DNA of 64,000 nucleotides from assembly GCF_000231445.1 (NCBI RefSeq), contig NZ_AGFR01000009.1, positions 124,001-188,000 of the forward strand, written 5' to 3'. This document shows positions 28,530 through 39,009 of the stretch, one piece after another. Under the pieces are notes generated by a model. It saw only the letters and a program-made list of their open reading frames with translations. It did not search any database and was not told where the DNA came from. Numbering within the stretch: the first letter of the stretch is position 1; each line of letters begins with the position of its first letter. This stretch comes from Commensalibacter intestini A911. GTDB taxonomy: Bacteria > Pseudomonadota > Alphaproteobacteria > Acetobacterales > Acetobacteraceae. A program made the position numbers and the translations under genes.

Positions 28530-30344
28530 TCACAACACTCTAGGTAATGAAATTACAAAACAAGCCCCAATAATCATCCCATGCTTATCATAGATATTCT
28601 GCGCCATTATTGTTCCTTTTAACGCAACAATAATTTGTCGACAAATCGATAAGCCTAAACCGGAGTGCAAACCAAAATTCTCTCCTTCAGGACGTTCTGT
28701 ATAAAAACGTTCAAAAATACTATTTAATTTATTCTCAGGAATTCCTGGTCCCTGATCACAAACCATCAGCTCCACCTTATCTTTTGTTGCTTTCACTGAT
28801 AAAGTAATCAAACCACTAGGAGGAGAAAAAGAAATTGCATTTCCAATTAAATTCCGAAGAACTTGCACTAAACGATCTTCTACAACTAAAACCTTAAGAT
28901 TTTCTTGCTGTTGATCATCATTAACCTCTACAACAACATGAGGCGCGTTTAATTTATGAGTCGCTTCATATAACTCTGATAGCAATTTAAAGATAGGCAT
29001 CACCTCTACCGCTTCAGGAGTGACACGAGACATTTCTGTTTCAATACGACTAGAACTAGCAATATCCGTAATCAGTCGATCAAGTCGATTAACATCATCC
29101 TGTACAATAAAAAGCAACCGTTTACGATGTTCTTCATCTGCAATTCTAGGTAAAAGCTCTATTGCTGATCGAATAGAAGAAAGTGGATTTTTCAACTCAT
29201 GACTTACATCCGCAGCAAAACGTTCTATTGCTCCCATTCGAGCCCATAAAGTTTTTCCACTTTCTTGTAATGTCCTTGCTAAATCTCCAATCTCGTCTTT
29301 ACGAACCAACAGCTTTTCAGGCACCATTTCTGCTTTACCAACGGCATCTCGCATATTATGTGCAGCAATCGCTAACGCCAACAAAGGCCTAGCAATTGTT
29401 AAAGACAAATACCAAGATAACAAAACTGTAATAATTAATGCTAATAAAAACAAAATTAAAATAGAAGAACGTACAGCAAATAATGCTTGATCAACATTAT
29501 TTGCTTCTCTTGTTAACTGAATAATCCCAACCGTTCTTCCTATATAAATAACTGGCTCAGAAACCGTAATTAACAAACGATGATCTGCAGCCCTTCGAAT
29601 ATAAGCTGGTGTTTCTTGACTGTTAGGATCATTAGCAAACTGTAAATATTTCTTAACAGCATTTGGAATGGCTTCTGGATCCGTATTTATTGCTAAATTT
29701 TGAATCTTACGCTCACCTGAGTTAGGCATCCAACTTAAAAGATGTGTATAAACCTTTTCTAAAACAGTGTCATACCGCGTATTAATCACTCTATCTTTTT
29801 CAATAATCACTTTCGAAAAACTACTTGATGGCTTCTGCCTGTAAGTAGGAGCTAAATTCTTTATTATTCGCTGAGGCTGAGATTGTAACTGTTTTTCTTT
29901 TTCTGATGTGACACGACTATCAACAATCAATTGCCCATCTGGACCATAAACACGCGCACGCACATTAGGACTTGGTGCTGTCAAACTTAGTAATAATGGA
30001 CGAGCCAAATCAACAGACAAAAAATAAACATCCCTTGGTTTTCTCGCGAACATCATATCAAAACCACCATCTGGAATGAAATAATCTTTCATTTTATGTG
30101 TTGCACTTTGCCCTAATGCACCAGCATAAATCTTTGCTTGCTCCCTCAATGCAGTCACTTCAGTTTCCAACAAACTATTTTGAAACTGATTTAAATATAA
30201 TAACGTCGCAACTAAGACCACTAAAGGCAACGCATTTACCAATAAAATACGTCTCATCAAGGGAGATGAAAATCGAGCGTGATAATTTAATTTAACTATC
30301 GATACAGCTTTATGGCGTCGAAAGTAAGAAAAAAAATGCTTCAT
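28530..30344 (-). CDS. chvG: Sensor histidine kinase ChvG (ExoS)
   Basis: Inner-membrane sensor kinase of the ChvG/ChvI system, which in alphaproteobacteria responds to acid and cell-envelope stress. It has a transmembrane helix near residues 32-50, a periplasmic sensing domain of about 230 residues, a second helix (SILILFLLALIITVLLSWYL), a HAMP linker, the phosphoacceptor site ADVSHELKNPLSSIRSA and the ATPase motifs NLIGNAISFSPPSG and HSGLGLSICRQI. The length of 604 residues fits. It follows chvI by 27 bp. The usual hprK and rapZ neighbours are absent here. Confidence 0.9.
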   Translation of the reverse strand: MKHFFSYFRRHKAVSIVKLNYHARFSSPLMRRILLVNALPLVVLVATLLYLNQFQNSLLETEVTALREQAKIYAGALGQSATHKMKDYFIPDGGFDMMFARKPRDVYFLSVDLARPLLLSLTAPSPNVRARVYGPDGQLIVDSRVTSEKEKQLQSQPQRIIKNLAPTYRQKPSSSFSKVIIEKDRVINTRYDTVLEKVYTHLLSWMPNSGERKIQNLAINTDPEAIPNAVKKYLQFANDPNSQETPAYIRRAADHRLLITVSEPVIYIGRTVGIIQLTREANNVDQALFAVRSSILILFLLALIITVLLSWYLSLTIARPLLALAIAAHNMRDAVGKAEMVPEKLLVRKDEIGDLARTLQESGKTLWARMGAIERFAADVSHELKNPLSSIRSAIELLPRIADEEHRKRLLFIVQDDVNRLDRLITDIASSSRIETEMSRVTPEAVEVMPIFKLLSELYEATHKLNAPHVVVEVNDDQQQENLKVLVVEDRLVQVLRNLIGNAISFSPPSGLITLSVKATKDKVELMVCDQGPGIPENKLNSIFERFYTERPEGENFGLHSGLGLSICRQIIVALKGTIMAQNIYDKHGMIIGACFVISLPRVL

Positions 30345-30371
30345 ATTTACTCATATTAACCAATCAAGCGA

Positions 30372-31085
30372 TTAGTCTTCCTTATATCGATACCCAATTC
30401 CGTATAATGTTTCTATTTTATCAAATTCTGTATCAACTTGACGAAATTTCTTACGAATACGTTTGATATGACTATCAATCGTACGATCATCAACATAAAT
30501 ATTCTCACCATAAGCGGCATCAATTAACTGATCTCTGGACTTGACCAATCCAGGACGCATTGCCAACGCTTTGGTTAACAAAAATTCTGTTACTGTTAAT
30601 TGAATATCTTGATTATTCCAACGACATTGATGACGCAAATCATCCAAAGTCAAAGCTCCACGAACAACAACACCACTCGCTGCTCCACTACCTTCCACTT
30701 CTGTTTTTGTTGCATCATTACGCCTTAACAGTGCTCGGATACGCTCCAACAATAATCGTTGCGAAAATGGCTTAGTAATATAATCATCTGCACCTAATCG
30801 TAAGCCCATTAACTGATCAATTTCTTCGTCTTTAGAAGATAACATAATTACAGGCATCTGGGAGCGGTTACGCAATCGTTGCAATAGTTCAATACCATCC
30901 ATACGAGGCATTTTGATATCTAAAACAGCCAAATCTACAGGACGGGACAACAACCCTTGCAATGCACTTTCACCATCTGTATAGGTTTGCACAGCAAAGC
31001 CATCAGCCTCTAACATCATAAAAACAGATGTCAAAATATTGCGATCATCATCAACCAATGCGATGACATATTTTCCTGCTTCCAT
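30372..31085 (-). CDS. chvI: Response regulator ChvI
   Basis: OmpR-type response regulator. The receiver domain has the acidic pair VDDD near residue 12, the phosphoacceptor Asp in [13 protein letters not shown] and the Lys in DYITKPF. The winged-helix DNA-binding domain ends with the family sequence [17 protein letters not shown] and YGIGYRYKE. It is paired with chvG and is the first gene of the operon, divergent from grpE. Confidence 0.93.
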   Translation of the reverse strand: MEAGKYVIALVDDDRNILTSVFMMLEADGFAVQTYTDGESALQGLLSRPVDLAVLDIKMPRMDGIELLQRLRNRSQMPVIMLSSKDEEIDQLMGLRLGADDYITKPFSQRLLLERIRALLRRNDATKTEVEGSGAASGVVVRGALTLDDLRHQCRWNNQDIQLTVTEFLLTKALAMRPGLVKSRDQLIDAAYGENIYVDDRTIDSHIKRIRKKFRQVDTEFDKIETLYGIGYRYKED

Positions 31086-31363
31086 CCCTAAATTACTCCA
31101 TTCATAAAAATATCAAACAACATATTTTAAAATCATATTTGCGCATAAACATACACTTAACGTTCTAAATTTCATACATATTAAAAATAAAAACCATTGA
31201 TATACCTTAAATCTATTTTAATTCTCATTTGAATTCCTTGTAACTTTTTTTATTTTTATTAAAATAATAAGAAGATAGTTTTTGCTCTTTATAAAATTAT
31301 CGACAGGTTTTATTAAACTTGTTTTATCGCCATAAGTATTAACAACAAAAGTACGTAAAAATT

Positions 31364-31966
31364 ATGACACAACAAGAACATGACCAAAATGAGGCTGAAA
31401 TCAATGCAACCTCTGAACAAGAAGCGCCTACTACCCCTGGGCATGAGACACTTTTTAGTGCAGAAGAAGGAACTGAAACAGAAGAAAACACTATAGAAAA
31501 ACTAAAAAATGAACTACAAGAAGCCAAAGATCAATGGTTACGTTCCGAAGCTGAAAATCAAAACCTACGTAATCGCCATAAAAAAGAACTCGACGATACA
31601 CGCCTATACGCAGTTCAAAAATTTGCACGTGATGTTGTAGAGGCTGCTGAAAATCTACGTCGTGGTGTAGATAGCTTACCTAAACAAACAGAAAGCGAAG
31701 ATCCCATCTTAACCAAAATGCGTGAAGGTTTTGAAAGTACAGAACGTTCTTTCTTACAAGTTCTCGAAAAAAATGGTATTAAATGTGAAGATCCAACAGG
31801 CGCTCCATTTGATGCAAACAAACATCAAGCAATGGCTGAACAACCTTCTGATGAACATCCTCCAGGAACAGTTTTACAAAGCTGGACACCGACATGGACG
31901 TTAAATAATCGCTTACTAAAACCTGCAATGGTTATCGTTACAAAAGCTGGCGATAAAAAAGAATAA
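31364..31966 (+). CDS. grpE: Nucleotide exchange factor GrpE
   Basis: Co-chaperone that releases ADP from DnaK. After an acidic low-complexity N-terminus, a long coiled coil (ENTIEKLKNELQEAKDQWLRSEAENQNLRNR) leads to the C-terminal beta domain with GVKCEDPTGAPFD-like and HQAMAEQPS sequence. The length of 200 residues is normal. It is 220 bp upstream of dnaK, which has its own promoter. Confidence 0.95.
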   Translation: MTQQEHDQNEAEINATSEQEAPTTPGHETLFSAEEGTETEENTIEKLKNELQEAKDQWLRSEAENQNLRNRHKKELDDTRLYAVQKFARDVVEAAENLRRGVDSLPKQTESEDPILTKMREGFESTERSFLQVLEKNGIKCEDPTGAPFDANKHQAMAEQPSDEHPPGTVLQSWTPTWTLNNRLLKPAMVIVTKAGDKKE

Positions 31967-32039
31967 AATGATAATTAAATTTTATTAAGTTGCTGACTTG
32001 ATGAAATTTTTGTGTATAATATTATGTTAGATAAAATTC

Positions 32040-32068
32040 CTTGAAACTATTCTCAAGGATGCATATTT
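32040..32068 (+). promoter_or_regulatory. Candidate heat-shock (sigma-32) promoter of dnaK
   Basis: CTTGAAA at 32040-32046 and CATATTT at 32062-32068, 15 bases apart, resemble a sigma-32 promoter. The region also contains a short dyad, CCTTGA-N8-TCAAGG, at 32039-32058. A vegetative-looking TATAAT at 32015-32020 lies just upstream. Confidence 0.45.
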
Positions 32069-32187
32069 ATATTTTGTATCATTCTTATGACTTAGCCAAA
32101 ATTGGGAGATCATAGAATGATAAATTATTCAAAGGACTTTTACGAGGCGCTTCGGGTCTTATAAAGGTTGCTAAAAGGAGCTTATTA

Positions 32188-34104
32188 ATGAGTAAAGTTA
32201 TTGGTATCGATCTTGGTACAACCAACTCTTGTATTTCTATAAGAGAAGGTAACGAAACAAAAGTTATTGAAAACAGCGAAGGTGCACGTACAACCCCATC
32301 TATGGTTGCGTTTACCGAAGGTGATGAAATGTTAGTCGGTCAAGCTGCAAAAAGACAAGCTGTGACCAACCCCACCAATACATTATACGCTGTAAAAAGA
32401 TTAATTGGTCGTCGTTATGACGATAAAATGGTAGCACGCGATAAAAGCCTTGTTGCATATGAAATTGTCCAAGGTGACAATGGTGATGCATGGGTTGAAG
32501 CTCGTGGTAAAAAATATGCACCATCACAAATCTCTGCATTCATTTTAGGAAAAATGAAAGAAACAGCAGAGTCTTATCTTGGTGAAAAAGTAACACAAGC
32601 AGTTATTACTGTTCCTGCTTACTTTAACGATGCACAACGTCAAGCAACCAAAGACGCTGGTAAAATCGCAGGACTAGAAGTTCTTCGTATTATCAACGAA
32701 CCAACAGCTGCTGCGTTGGCTTATGGTTTAGAAAAGAAAAACAGTGGCACCATCGCTGTATATGACTTGGGTGGTGGTACTTTCGATATTTCAGTTTTGG
32801 AAATCTCTGACGGTGTGATCGAAGTAAAATCAACCAATGGTGATACATTCCTTGGTGGTGAAGATTTCGACTCTCGTATTATTGAATTCCTTGCTGATGA
32901 ATTCAAAAAAGAACAAGGAATTGATCTTCGCGGTGACAAACTTGCGTTGCAACGTTTAAAAGAAGCCGCTGAAAAAGCAAAAATTGAACTTTCTTCTTCT
33001 AAAGAAACCGAAATCAACCTTCCATTTATCACAGCTGATGCTTCTGGACCAAAACACTTGGTTCTAAAACTAAGCCGTGCAAAATTAGAAAGCCTTGTTG
33101 AAGATCTTATCAAAAGAACCCTTGAACCTTGTAAAGCTGCATTAAAAGACGCTGCATTATCTGCTGGTGGTATTGATGAAGTGATCTTGGTTGGTGGTAT
33201 GACCCGTATGCCTAAGGTCATCGAAACCGTTAAAGAATTCTTTGGTAAAGAGCCTGCTCGTAACGTAAACCCTGATGAAGTTGTTGCTATTGGTGCTGCT
33301 ATTCAAGGTGCTGTGTTAAAAGGGGATGTTAAAGACGTTCTATTATTAGACGTTACCCCATTATCTTTGGGTATTGAAACTCTTGGTGGTGTGTTTACGC
33401 GTTTAATCGACAGAAACACAACCATTCCAACAAAGAAAAGCCAAACCTTCTCTACCGCTGAAGACAATCAAAACGCTGTGACAATCCGCGTTTGTCAAGG
33501 CGAACGCGAAATGGCTGCAGACAATAAATTATTAGGTAACTTTGACTTAACAGGAATTGCACCTGCACCTCGTGGCGTTCCTCAAATTGAAGTGACTTTT
33601 GATATTGATGCAAACGGTATTGTTTCTGTATCTGCAAAAGACAAAGCAACAGGTAAAGAACAACAAATCAAAATCCAAGCATCTGGTGGTTTATCTGATG
33701 CAGATATTGAAAATATGGTTAAAGATGCAGAAGCAAATGCTGATGCAGATAAAGCTAAAAAAGAAATGGTTGAAACCAGAAACCAAGCTGATTCATTGGT
33801 TGCTCAAGTTGAAAAAAATCTACAAGAGCATGGTGATAAACTTGATGATGCTACAAAATCTGATATTGAAGCAGCTGTTGCCGATGTAAAAGGTAAAAAA
33901 GAAAGCAGTGATGTTGCTGAATTAAAAGAAGCAACCGAAAAACTTTCTCAATTATTGATGAAAATTGGTGAAACCATCTATAAAGCAACGGGTGGTGCTG
34001 AAGCTGGTGCAGAAGGCGCTCACGAAGGCTCTGAAAAACCTGCTGAAGATGTTGTTGATGCAGATTTCGAAGATGTCAGCAACAATGATAAGAAATCTAC
34101 CTGA
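32188..34104 (+). CDS. dnaK: Chaperone DnaK (Hsp70)
   Basis: ATP-dependent protein folding chaperone of 638 residues. The nucleotide-binding domain shows [11 protein letters not shown], the [14 protein letters not shown] loop and [10 protein letters not shown]; the linker [16 protein letters not shown] leads into the substrate-binding domain. The C-terminus ends in an acidic tail ([11 protein letters not shown]). An AAGGAG site lies before the ATG. It is followed by a strong hairpin and then dnaJ. Confidence 0.99.
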   Translation: MSKVIGIDLGTTNSCISIREGNETKVIENSEGARTTPSMVAFTEGDEMLVGQAAKRQAVTNPTNTLYAVKRLIGRRYDDKMVARDKSLVAYEIVQGDNGDAWVEARGKKYAPSQISAFILGKMKETAESYLGEKVTQAVITVPAYFNDAQRQATKDAGKIAGLEVLRIINEPTAAALAYGLEKKNSGTIAVYDLGGGTFDISVLEISDGVIEVKSTNGDTFLGGEDFDSRIIEFLADEFKKEQGIDLRGDKLALQRLKEAAEKAKIELSSSKETEINLPFITADASGPKHLVLKLSRAKLESLVEDLIKRTLEPCKAALKDAALSAGGIDEVILVGGMTRMPKVIETVKEFFGKEPARNVNPDEVVAIGAAIQGAVLKGDVKDVLLLDVTPLSLGIETLGGVFTRLIDRNTTIPTKKSQTFSTAEDNQNAVTIRVCQGEREMAADNKLLGNFDLTGIAPAPRGVPQIEVTFDIDANGIVSVSAKDKATGKEQQIKIQASGGLSDADIENMVKDAEANADADKAKKEMVETRNQADSLVAQVEKNLQEHGDKLDDATKSDIEAAVADVKGKKESSDVAELKEATEKLSQLLMKIGETIYKATGGAEAGAEGAHEGSEKPAEDVVDADFEDVSNNDKKST

Positions 34105-34170
34105 TCATTTCGCAGGTATCTAAATAAATAAGGTATATTGTAGTTTTTAATATGCCTTAAATTAATTTGA

Positions 34171-34198
34171 GGCCCGCGCTTCTACATGAAGGCGGGCC
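34171..34198 (+). terminator. GC-rich hairpin between dnaK and dnaJ
   Basis: GGCCCGC pairs with GCGGGCC, and an inner CTTC pairs with GAAG, giving an 11-bp stem with a one-base bulge, followed by GATTTATTA. It probably reduces or ends dnaK transcription, so that dnaJ is made at a lower level, or it stabilises the dnaK mRNA 3' end. Confidence 0.7.
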
Positions 34199-34234
34199 GA
34201 TTTATTATACACCAAACAATTTTTGAGAATATCC

Positions 34235-35347
34235 ATGTCTAAACGTGATTATTATGAAGTGCTGAAAATTACACGCAGCGCAACCCAAGTTGAAATAAAA
34301 CAAGCCTATCGTAAAAAGGCGATGAAATACCATCCTGATCGTAACCAAGGCGATCCAGAAGCAGAAGCAAAATTCAAAGAAGTCAACGAAGCTTATGATG
34401 TTCTAAAAGATGAACAAAAAAAAGCAGCCTATGATCAATATGGGCATGATGCTTTCCAAAATGGTGGCCCTGGTGCTGGCGGATTTGGTGATATCTTTGA
34501 CATGTTTGGCGATATGATGGGCATGCGCCGTGGTGGTCAAGGTCAAAGACGCACCGGTGCAGATATCCAAATCCAAACAGAAATTCAATTAACTGAAGCT
34601 TTTTCTGGCGTAAAAAAAACAGTTAAATTCCAAAGCAAAAAATCTTGTTCCAGCTGTCATGGCTCTGGTTCTTCAGATAGTGCACAAGGAAGCAAAACTT
34701 GTCCAACTTGTCATGGTGCTGGTAAAGTTCGTTCACAACAGGGCTTTTTCCTTGTGGAACGTCCTTGTCATACCTGTCATGGATCTGGTCAAGTCATCAG
34801 CAACCCTTGTAAAAAATGTAATGGTAGTGGGCTAGAAGGCCAAGAAAAAGAACTTGAAATCGATATCCCAGCTGGAATTGAAGATGGCACTAGAATTCGT
34901 ATTACTGGTGAAGGAGAGGCTGGCAATAACGGCACACCTCCTGGTGATTTATATGTTCACGTCAGCGTTCTGCCTCATGAAATTTTTCAACGTGATGGCG
35001 CTACAATTTTTTGTCGTATCCCCGTTAGAATGACCCAAGCTGCATTAGGTTCAGAAATTGAGGTGCCTATTATTGATGGTGGTAGAACTAAAGTTAAAAT
35101 TCCAGCAGGAACACAATCTGGTAAGCAATTCCGCCTTCGCAGCAAAGGTTTTTCTGTATTAAGATCAACTTCTCGTGGCGATATGTATATTGAAGTTAAA
35201 GTAGAAACACCTCAAAGTCTTAGCAAACGCCAAAAAGAATTGCTTGAAGAATTTGAAAACGAGTCCCAAGATGGACAAGATCAAGGCAGCCCAGAAACAT
35301 CCGGCTTCTTTTCCAAAGTCAAAGATTTCTTTGAAGGAAAAGCTTGA
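34235..35347 (+). CDS. dnaJ: Chaperone DnaJ (Hsp40)
   Basis: DnaK co-chaperone. The J domain has KYHPDRNQ with the HPD triad, then a Gly/Phe-rich linker (GGPGAGGFGDIFDMFGD). Four zinc-finger repeats follow: CSSCHGSG, CPTCHGAG, CHTCHGSG and CKKCNGSG. The ATG at 34235 gives the usual N-terminus (SKRDYYEVL); the frame extends upstream only to a TTG. dapB follows 28 bp downstream in the same direction. Confidence 0.98.
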   Translation: MSKRDYYEVLKITRSATQVEIKQAYRKKAMKYHPDRNQGDPEAEAKFKEVNEAYDVLKDEQKKAAYDQYGHDAFQNGGPGAGGFGDIFDMFGDMMGMRRGGQGQRRTGADIQIQTEIQLTEAFSGVKKTVKFQSKKSCSSCHGSGSSDSAQGSKTCPTCHGAGKVRSQQGFFLVERPCHTCHGSGQVISNPCKKCNGSGLEGQEKELEIDIPAGIEDGTRIRITGEGEAGNNGTPPGDLYVHVSVLPHEIFQRDGATIFCRIPVRMTQAALGSEIEVPIIDGGRTKVKIPAGTQSGKQFRLRSKGFSVLRSTSRGDMYIEVKVETPQSLSKRQKELLEEFENESQDGQDQGSPETSGFFSKVKDFFEGKA

Positions 35348-35375
35348 TTTTATCTCTTAACGTGAAAGCATAAAA

Positions 35376-36173
35376 ATGACATCTTCTCCTTTACGAATTG
35401 GTATTGCTGGTATTACTGGGCGTGTTGGGCGCTTGTTAGTAGAAGAAGTTCGCCTTCAAGATAATGCTGTTTTATCAGGGGGCACTTCTCTTTCAAAAGA
35501 CATTCAAAATTTATCTGATGGAATTAAAATTTATGAAAATTTTGAAGAGCTCGTCAAAGCAAGCGATGTAATTATTGATTTTACCAATGCTGCAACCACA
35601 GCCACTCATGCCAAAGCATTAAAGCACAGTAATGTTGCTTGGGTTCTAGGCACAACAGGTGTTTCTGAAGAAGCACAAAAACTCGTTCAAGAAACAGCTA
35701 AAACAACAGCTGTTATTCAAGCTGCTAATTTTTCACCTGGTGTAACGTTAATGATCCGTCTTGCAAGTGAATTAGGAAAAGCATTACCTTCCTCTCAATA
35801 TGATGCTGAGATTGTAGAAACCCATCACCGTCAAAAAGTAGATGCTCCTTCTGGAACCGCACTTGCTATTGGCGAAGCTATTGCTGAAGCAAGAAATGTT
35901 CAACTTAAAGATGTAAAAGAATCTGGAAGAGATGGCGTTACTGGGGCTCGTAAAGAAGGTTCCATTGGATTTGCAGCGCTTCGTGGTGGACAAATTGTTG
36001 GCGAACATAGTGCTATTTTTCTTGCAGATGTAGAGGAAATCAGCATTACTCACAAAGCTTTTGATCGTCGTATCTTCGCAAAAGGGGCTGTTCGCTCTGC
36101 TTTTTGGAGTGTCGGTAAACCTGCTGGTTTATATGGAATGACCCATGTTTTAGGTCTTGATCCTGTACAATAG
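35376..36173 (+). CDS. dapB: 4-hydroxy-tetrahydrodipicolinate reductase
   Basis: NAD(P)H-dependent step of the diaminopimelate/lysine pathway, needed for peptidoglycan. The cofactor loop GIAGITGRVGR is at the N-terminus, followed by VLGTTGVSEE, AANFSPGVTLM and the catalytic His region ETHHRQKVDAPSGTALA. The length of 265 residues is normal. It is probably read from the dnaJ transcript. Confidence 0.96.
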   Translation: MTSSPLRIGIAGITGRVGRLLVEEVRLQDNAVLSGGTSLSKDIQNLSDGIKIYENFEELVKASDVIIDFTNAATTATHAKALKHSNVAWVLGTTGVSEEAQKLVQETAKTTAVIQAANFSPGVTLMIRLASELGKALPSSQYDAEIVETHHRQKVDAPSGTALAIGEAIAEARNVQLKDVKESGRDGVTGARKEGSIGFAALRGGQIVGEHSAIFLADVEEISITHKAFDRRIFAKGAVRSAFWSVGKPAGLYGMTHVLGLDPVQ

Positions 36174-36275
36174 AAAAACTTTTTTTTACTTTTACTCTTG
36201 ACGTAGCAGTCACAAAAGGGTCTTTTAACAAATTCGTTTTTTTACATTTAAATTAGATGGGATAGCAGAAAAATT

Positions 36276-37463
36276 ATGCGAAACAATAGCGATTTTCTGT
36301 TCGCTTCTGAATCAGTATCTGAAGGACATCCAGACAAAGTTGCTGATCGTATCAGCGACGCCGTATTGGACACATATCTTGCAGCAGATCCAGAAGCTCG
36401 CGTAGCTTGTGAAACTCTTGTCACCACAAACCAAATTATTTTGGCTGGTGAAGTTCGTGGCCCAGAAAGCATTACTAAAGAATTGCTTATTGAAAAGGCT
36501 CGTGAAACCGTAAAAGAAATCGGTTACGATCAAGAGGGCTTTTCATGGAGAAATGCCAGTGCTTTGAACCTCCTTCATGCTCAATCTGCTCATATTGCTA
36601 TGGGTGTGGATAGCGGCGAAGGCAAAGATGAGGGTGCTGGTGACCAAGGAATTATGTTTGGGTATGCAACCACAGAAACAGACAGCTTAATGCCTGCACC
36701 GATTTACTATGCTCATAAGATTTTACAAAATCTAAATGACCTTCGTAAATCTAGTGATCCAAAAGGCAAAGGCTTCCTTCCTGATGCAAAAAGCCAAGTC
36801 ACTTTAAAATATGTCAATGGTAAACCTGTTGGTGCAACTTCTATTGTGTTGTCAACTCAACATGAAGAAGCCATGAAACAAAGTGATATTCGTAATACAT
36901 TACATGACCTTATCACAAATACGCTTCCAGAAGGTTGGATGTGTCCTGAAAATGAATTCTATGTTAACCCAACAGGCCTCTTTATTATTGGTGGCCCAGA
37001 TGGTGACTGTGGATTAACAGGACGTAAAATCATCGTTGATACGTATGGTGGGGCTGCACCGCATGGTGGTGGGGCGTTCTCTGGTAAAGATCCAACCAAA
37101 GTTGATCGTTCTGCTGCGTATGCTTGTCGTTATTTAGCAAAGAATATCGTTGCAGCTGGTCTTGCAGATAGCTGTACCTTACAAATTTCTTATGCTATTG
37201 GTGTTTCTCATCCTTTATCTGTTTATGTTGATTTACATAATAGTGGTAAAGATATTAACGAAGAAAAATTGGAAAAAGTTCTCCGTGAAGTTATGGATTT
37301 ATCTCCAAGAGGTATCCGTAAACATTTACGTCTAAACCGTCCAATTTACAGAGAAACTGCAGCTTATGGTCATTTTGGTCGTACGCCAGATCTCAAGAAA
37401 GATAACTTTACTTGGGAACAAACTGATCTAGTTGATACTTTACGTAATGCGTTCAATCGTTAA
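36276..37463 (+). CDS. metK: S-adenosylmethionine synthetase
   Basis: Makes SAM from methionine and ATP. Hallmarks are the N-terminal [20 protein letters not shown], the ATP-binding [12 protein letters not shown], and the P-loop-like [19 protein letters not shown]. The length of 395 residues is normal. The 100-bp leader contains no SAM riboswitch that I can recognise. trmB follows 19 bp downstream. Confidence 0.98.
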   Translation: MRNNSDFLFASESVSEGHPDKVADRISDAVLDTYLAADPEARVACETLVTTNQIILAGEVRGPESITKELLIEKARETVKEIGYDQEGFSWRNASALNLLHAQSAHIAMGVDSGEGKDEGAGDQGIMFGYATTETDSLMPAPIYYAHKILQNLNDLRKSSDPKGKGFLPDAKSQVTLKYVNGKPVGATSIVLSTQHEEAMKQSDIRNTLHDLITNTLPEGWMCPENEFYVNPTGLFIIGGPDGDCGLTGRKIIVDTYGGAAPHGGGAFSGKDPTKVDRSAAYACRYLAKNIVAAGLADSCTLQISYAIGVSHPLSVYVDLHNSGKDINEEKLEKVLREVMDLSPRGIRKHLRLNRPIYRETAAYGHFGRTPDLKKDNFTWEQTDLVDTLRNAFNR

Positions 37464-37482
37464 TTTGTAAAGACTGTTTGTT

Positions 37483-38229
37483 ATGAATACAACGAAGAAA
37501 AGCTCCTCTGAGAAGGAGCTTCTCTTTTCATTAGAAAATGAAAAGCCCGCAACTGAACGTTTATATGGTCGCCGTCGTGGTCATCCCCTTCGTGATCGTC
37601 AACAACGTTTATATAATGATTATCTTCCTCGCATTAAATTCCCACAATCAGCTTTAAAAAATCCAAGTGATGCTTTTGGTCAAACTCCAAAAGAAGTATG
37701 GATGGAAGTTGGTTTCGGTGGTGGAGAACACAGTCTTGCCCGACATCAAACCAATCCTGATGTGGGTTATATTGCCTGTGAAGTTTTTGAAAATGGGGTT
37801 TGTTCGCTTTTATCAAACCTATTAGATGAAACACTCGAAGAAAAAACAGCATCTGTTCCAGATATGCTAAGATTATGGAATGAAGATGCACGTATTTTAA
37901 TTCGTGAATTTCCAGACCAGTCAATTGATAAACTATTTCTAATGTTTCCTGATCCTTGGCCAAAAGCACGTCATTCAAAACGTCGTTTTGTCCATCCTGA
38001 TCGTATTCCTTTGTTACATCGAATTTTGCGCTCTGGTGCTCATTGGCACGTTGCCAGTGATGACCCTACCTATCAAGAATGGGTATTAGAGGTCATGGGA
38101 AATCAATCTTATTTTGAAAAAGTTCTAGAAACCACAGAACGTCCATCTGATTGGCCATCTACCCGATATGAACAAAAAGCATATCAAGCAGGCAGACAGC
38201 CTATTTTTTGGATCTTCAAACGAGTCTAA
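37483..38229 (+). CDS. trmB: tRNA (guanine(46)-N7)-methyltransferase
   Basis: SAM-dependent enzyme that makes m7G46 in the tRNA variable loop. The SAM-binding motif is VGFGGGEHSLA, with FPDPWPKARHSKRRFV and the C-terminal STRYEQKA typical of TrmB. The length of 248 residues is normal. Its stop codon overlaps that of the convergent DedA gene by three bases. It is transcribed with metK, which makes its cofactor. Confidence 0.95.
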   Translation: MNTTKKSSSEKELLFSLENEKPATERLYGRRRGHPLRDRQQRLYNDYLPRIKFPQSALKNPSDAFGQTPKEVWMEVGFGGGEHSLARHQTNPDVGYIACEVFENGVCSLLSNLLDETLEEKTASVPDMLRLWNEDARILIREFPDQSIDKLFLMFPDPWPKARHSKRRFVHPDRIPLLHRILRSGAHWHVASDDPTYQEWVLEVMGNQSYFEKVLETTERPSDWPSTRYEQKAYQAGRQPIFWIFKRV

Positions 38230-38876
38230 GTATTAAGACCATGATCTAACTCTGCTGCTTCACGCTCAGCTTCTTTCTGGGCGTGTTCAATTAATCTCTT
38301 TTCATTTTTATGAATGAACCAGATAAAAGAGAGTAGAATAACCCCTCCCACGACGCCTAAAACTAAACCAATCGTGCCTTCAAGTTGAAGGATTTGTTTC
38401 CCTAGAAAATACGTTACATAACTATATCCGCCAGCCCAAGCGATCCCACCTAAGGCATTATAAAACATAAACCCTTTCCAAGGCATTTTATTCGCCCCAG
38501 CTAATAACGCTGTGAAAAGACGCAATAGCACCATAAAGCGTCCAATAAAGACAACTTTACCACCGTGATGCTTAAAGAGATATTGTCCTAATAATAATCG
38601 CTCGGGTGTTAATTTTATTTTAGGGCCATATTTTTTAAGAACATGATAACCAATTTTCTGTCCTATTAAATAGCCAAAATTATCCCCCATAATAGCACCA
38701 ATAATTGCAGATAATGCAATTAAGTGGACGCTTAAGCCACTATTTGGTGAAGCTGCATATATAGAGGCGGCAATCAACATTGTCTCAGCAGGAAGCAAAA
38801 GCCCCATACTTTCCAACATAATCACCAAACCAACAAGTAAATATCCGTAATAACTATAATCACGGATAAAATCCAT
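38226..38876 (-). CDS. DedA-family membrane protein
   Basis: A 216-residue inner-membrane protein of the DedA/VTT family, implicated in lipid-carrier (undecaprenyl phosphate) or phospholipid flipping and membrane potential maintenance. The characteristic segments are LPAETMLIAASIYA, AIIGAIMGDNFGYLIGQKIG and VFIGRFMVLLRLFTALLAGANKMPWKGFMFYNALGG with the conserved Arg residues. It has four to six hydrophobic spans. It is a single gene. Confidence 0.9.
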   Translation of the reverse strand: MDFIRDYSYYGYLLVGLVIMLESMGLLLPAETMLIAASIYAASPNSGLSVHLIALSAIIGAIMGDNFGYLIGQKIGYHVLKKYGPKIKLTPERLLLGQYLFKHHGGKVVFIGRFMVLLRLFTALLAGANKMPWKGFMFYNALGGIAWAGGYSYVTYFLGKQILQLEGTIGLVLGVVGGVILLSFIWFIHKNEKRLIEHAQKEAEREAAELDHGLNT

Positions 38877-39009
38877 AAATTGTTCTACCAGTGTTCTAGA
38901 CCCATTAATATTAAAGAATTAACTTAAATAGCTTTACCTTATTATTGATTTTTATAAAATAAAAAAAGACCTACTTTAAAACAAAAACGTGAATATAAAG
39001 GTTTCCATA

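Noticed and set aside
32721-33221. Open frame of 166 codons opposite dnaK
   Set aside because: It reflects the codon bias of dnaK; no start signal or protein-like features.
36174-36275. metK leader considered as a SAM riboswitch
   Set aside because: Only about 100 bp is available and I found no convincing SAM-II or other SAM aptamer pairing pattern.
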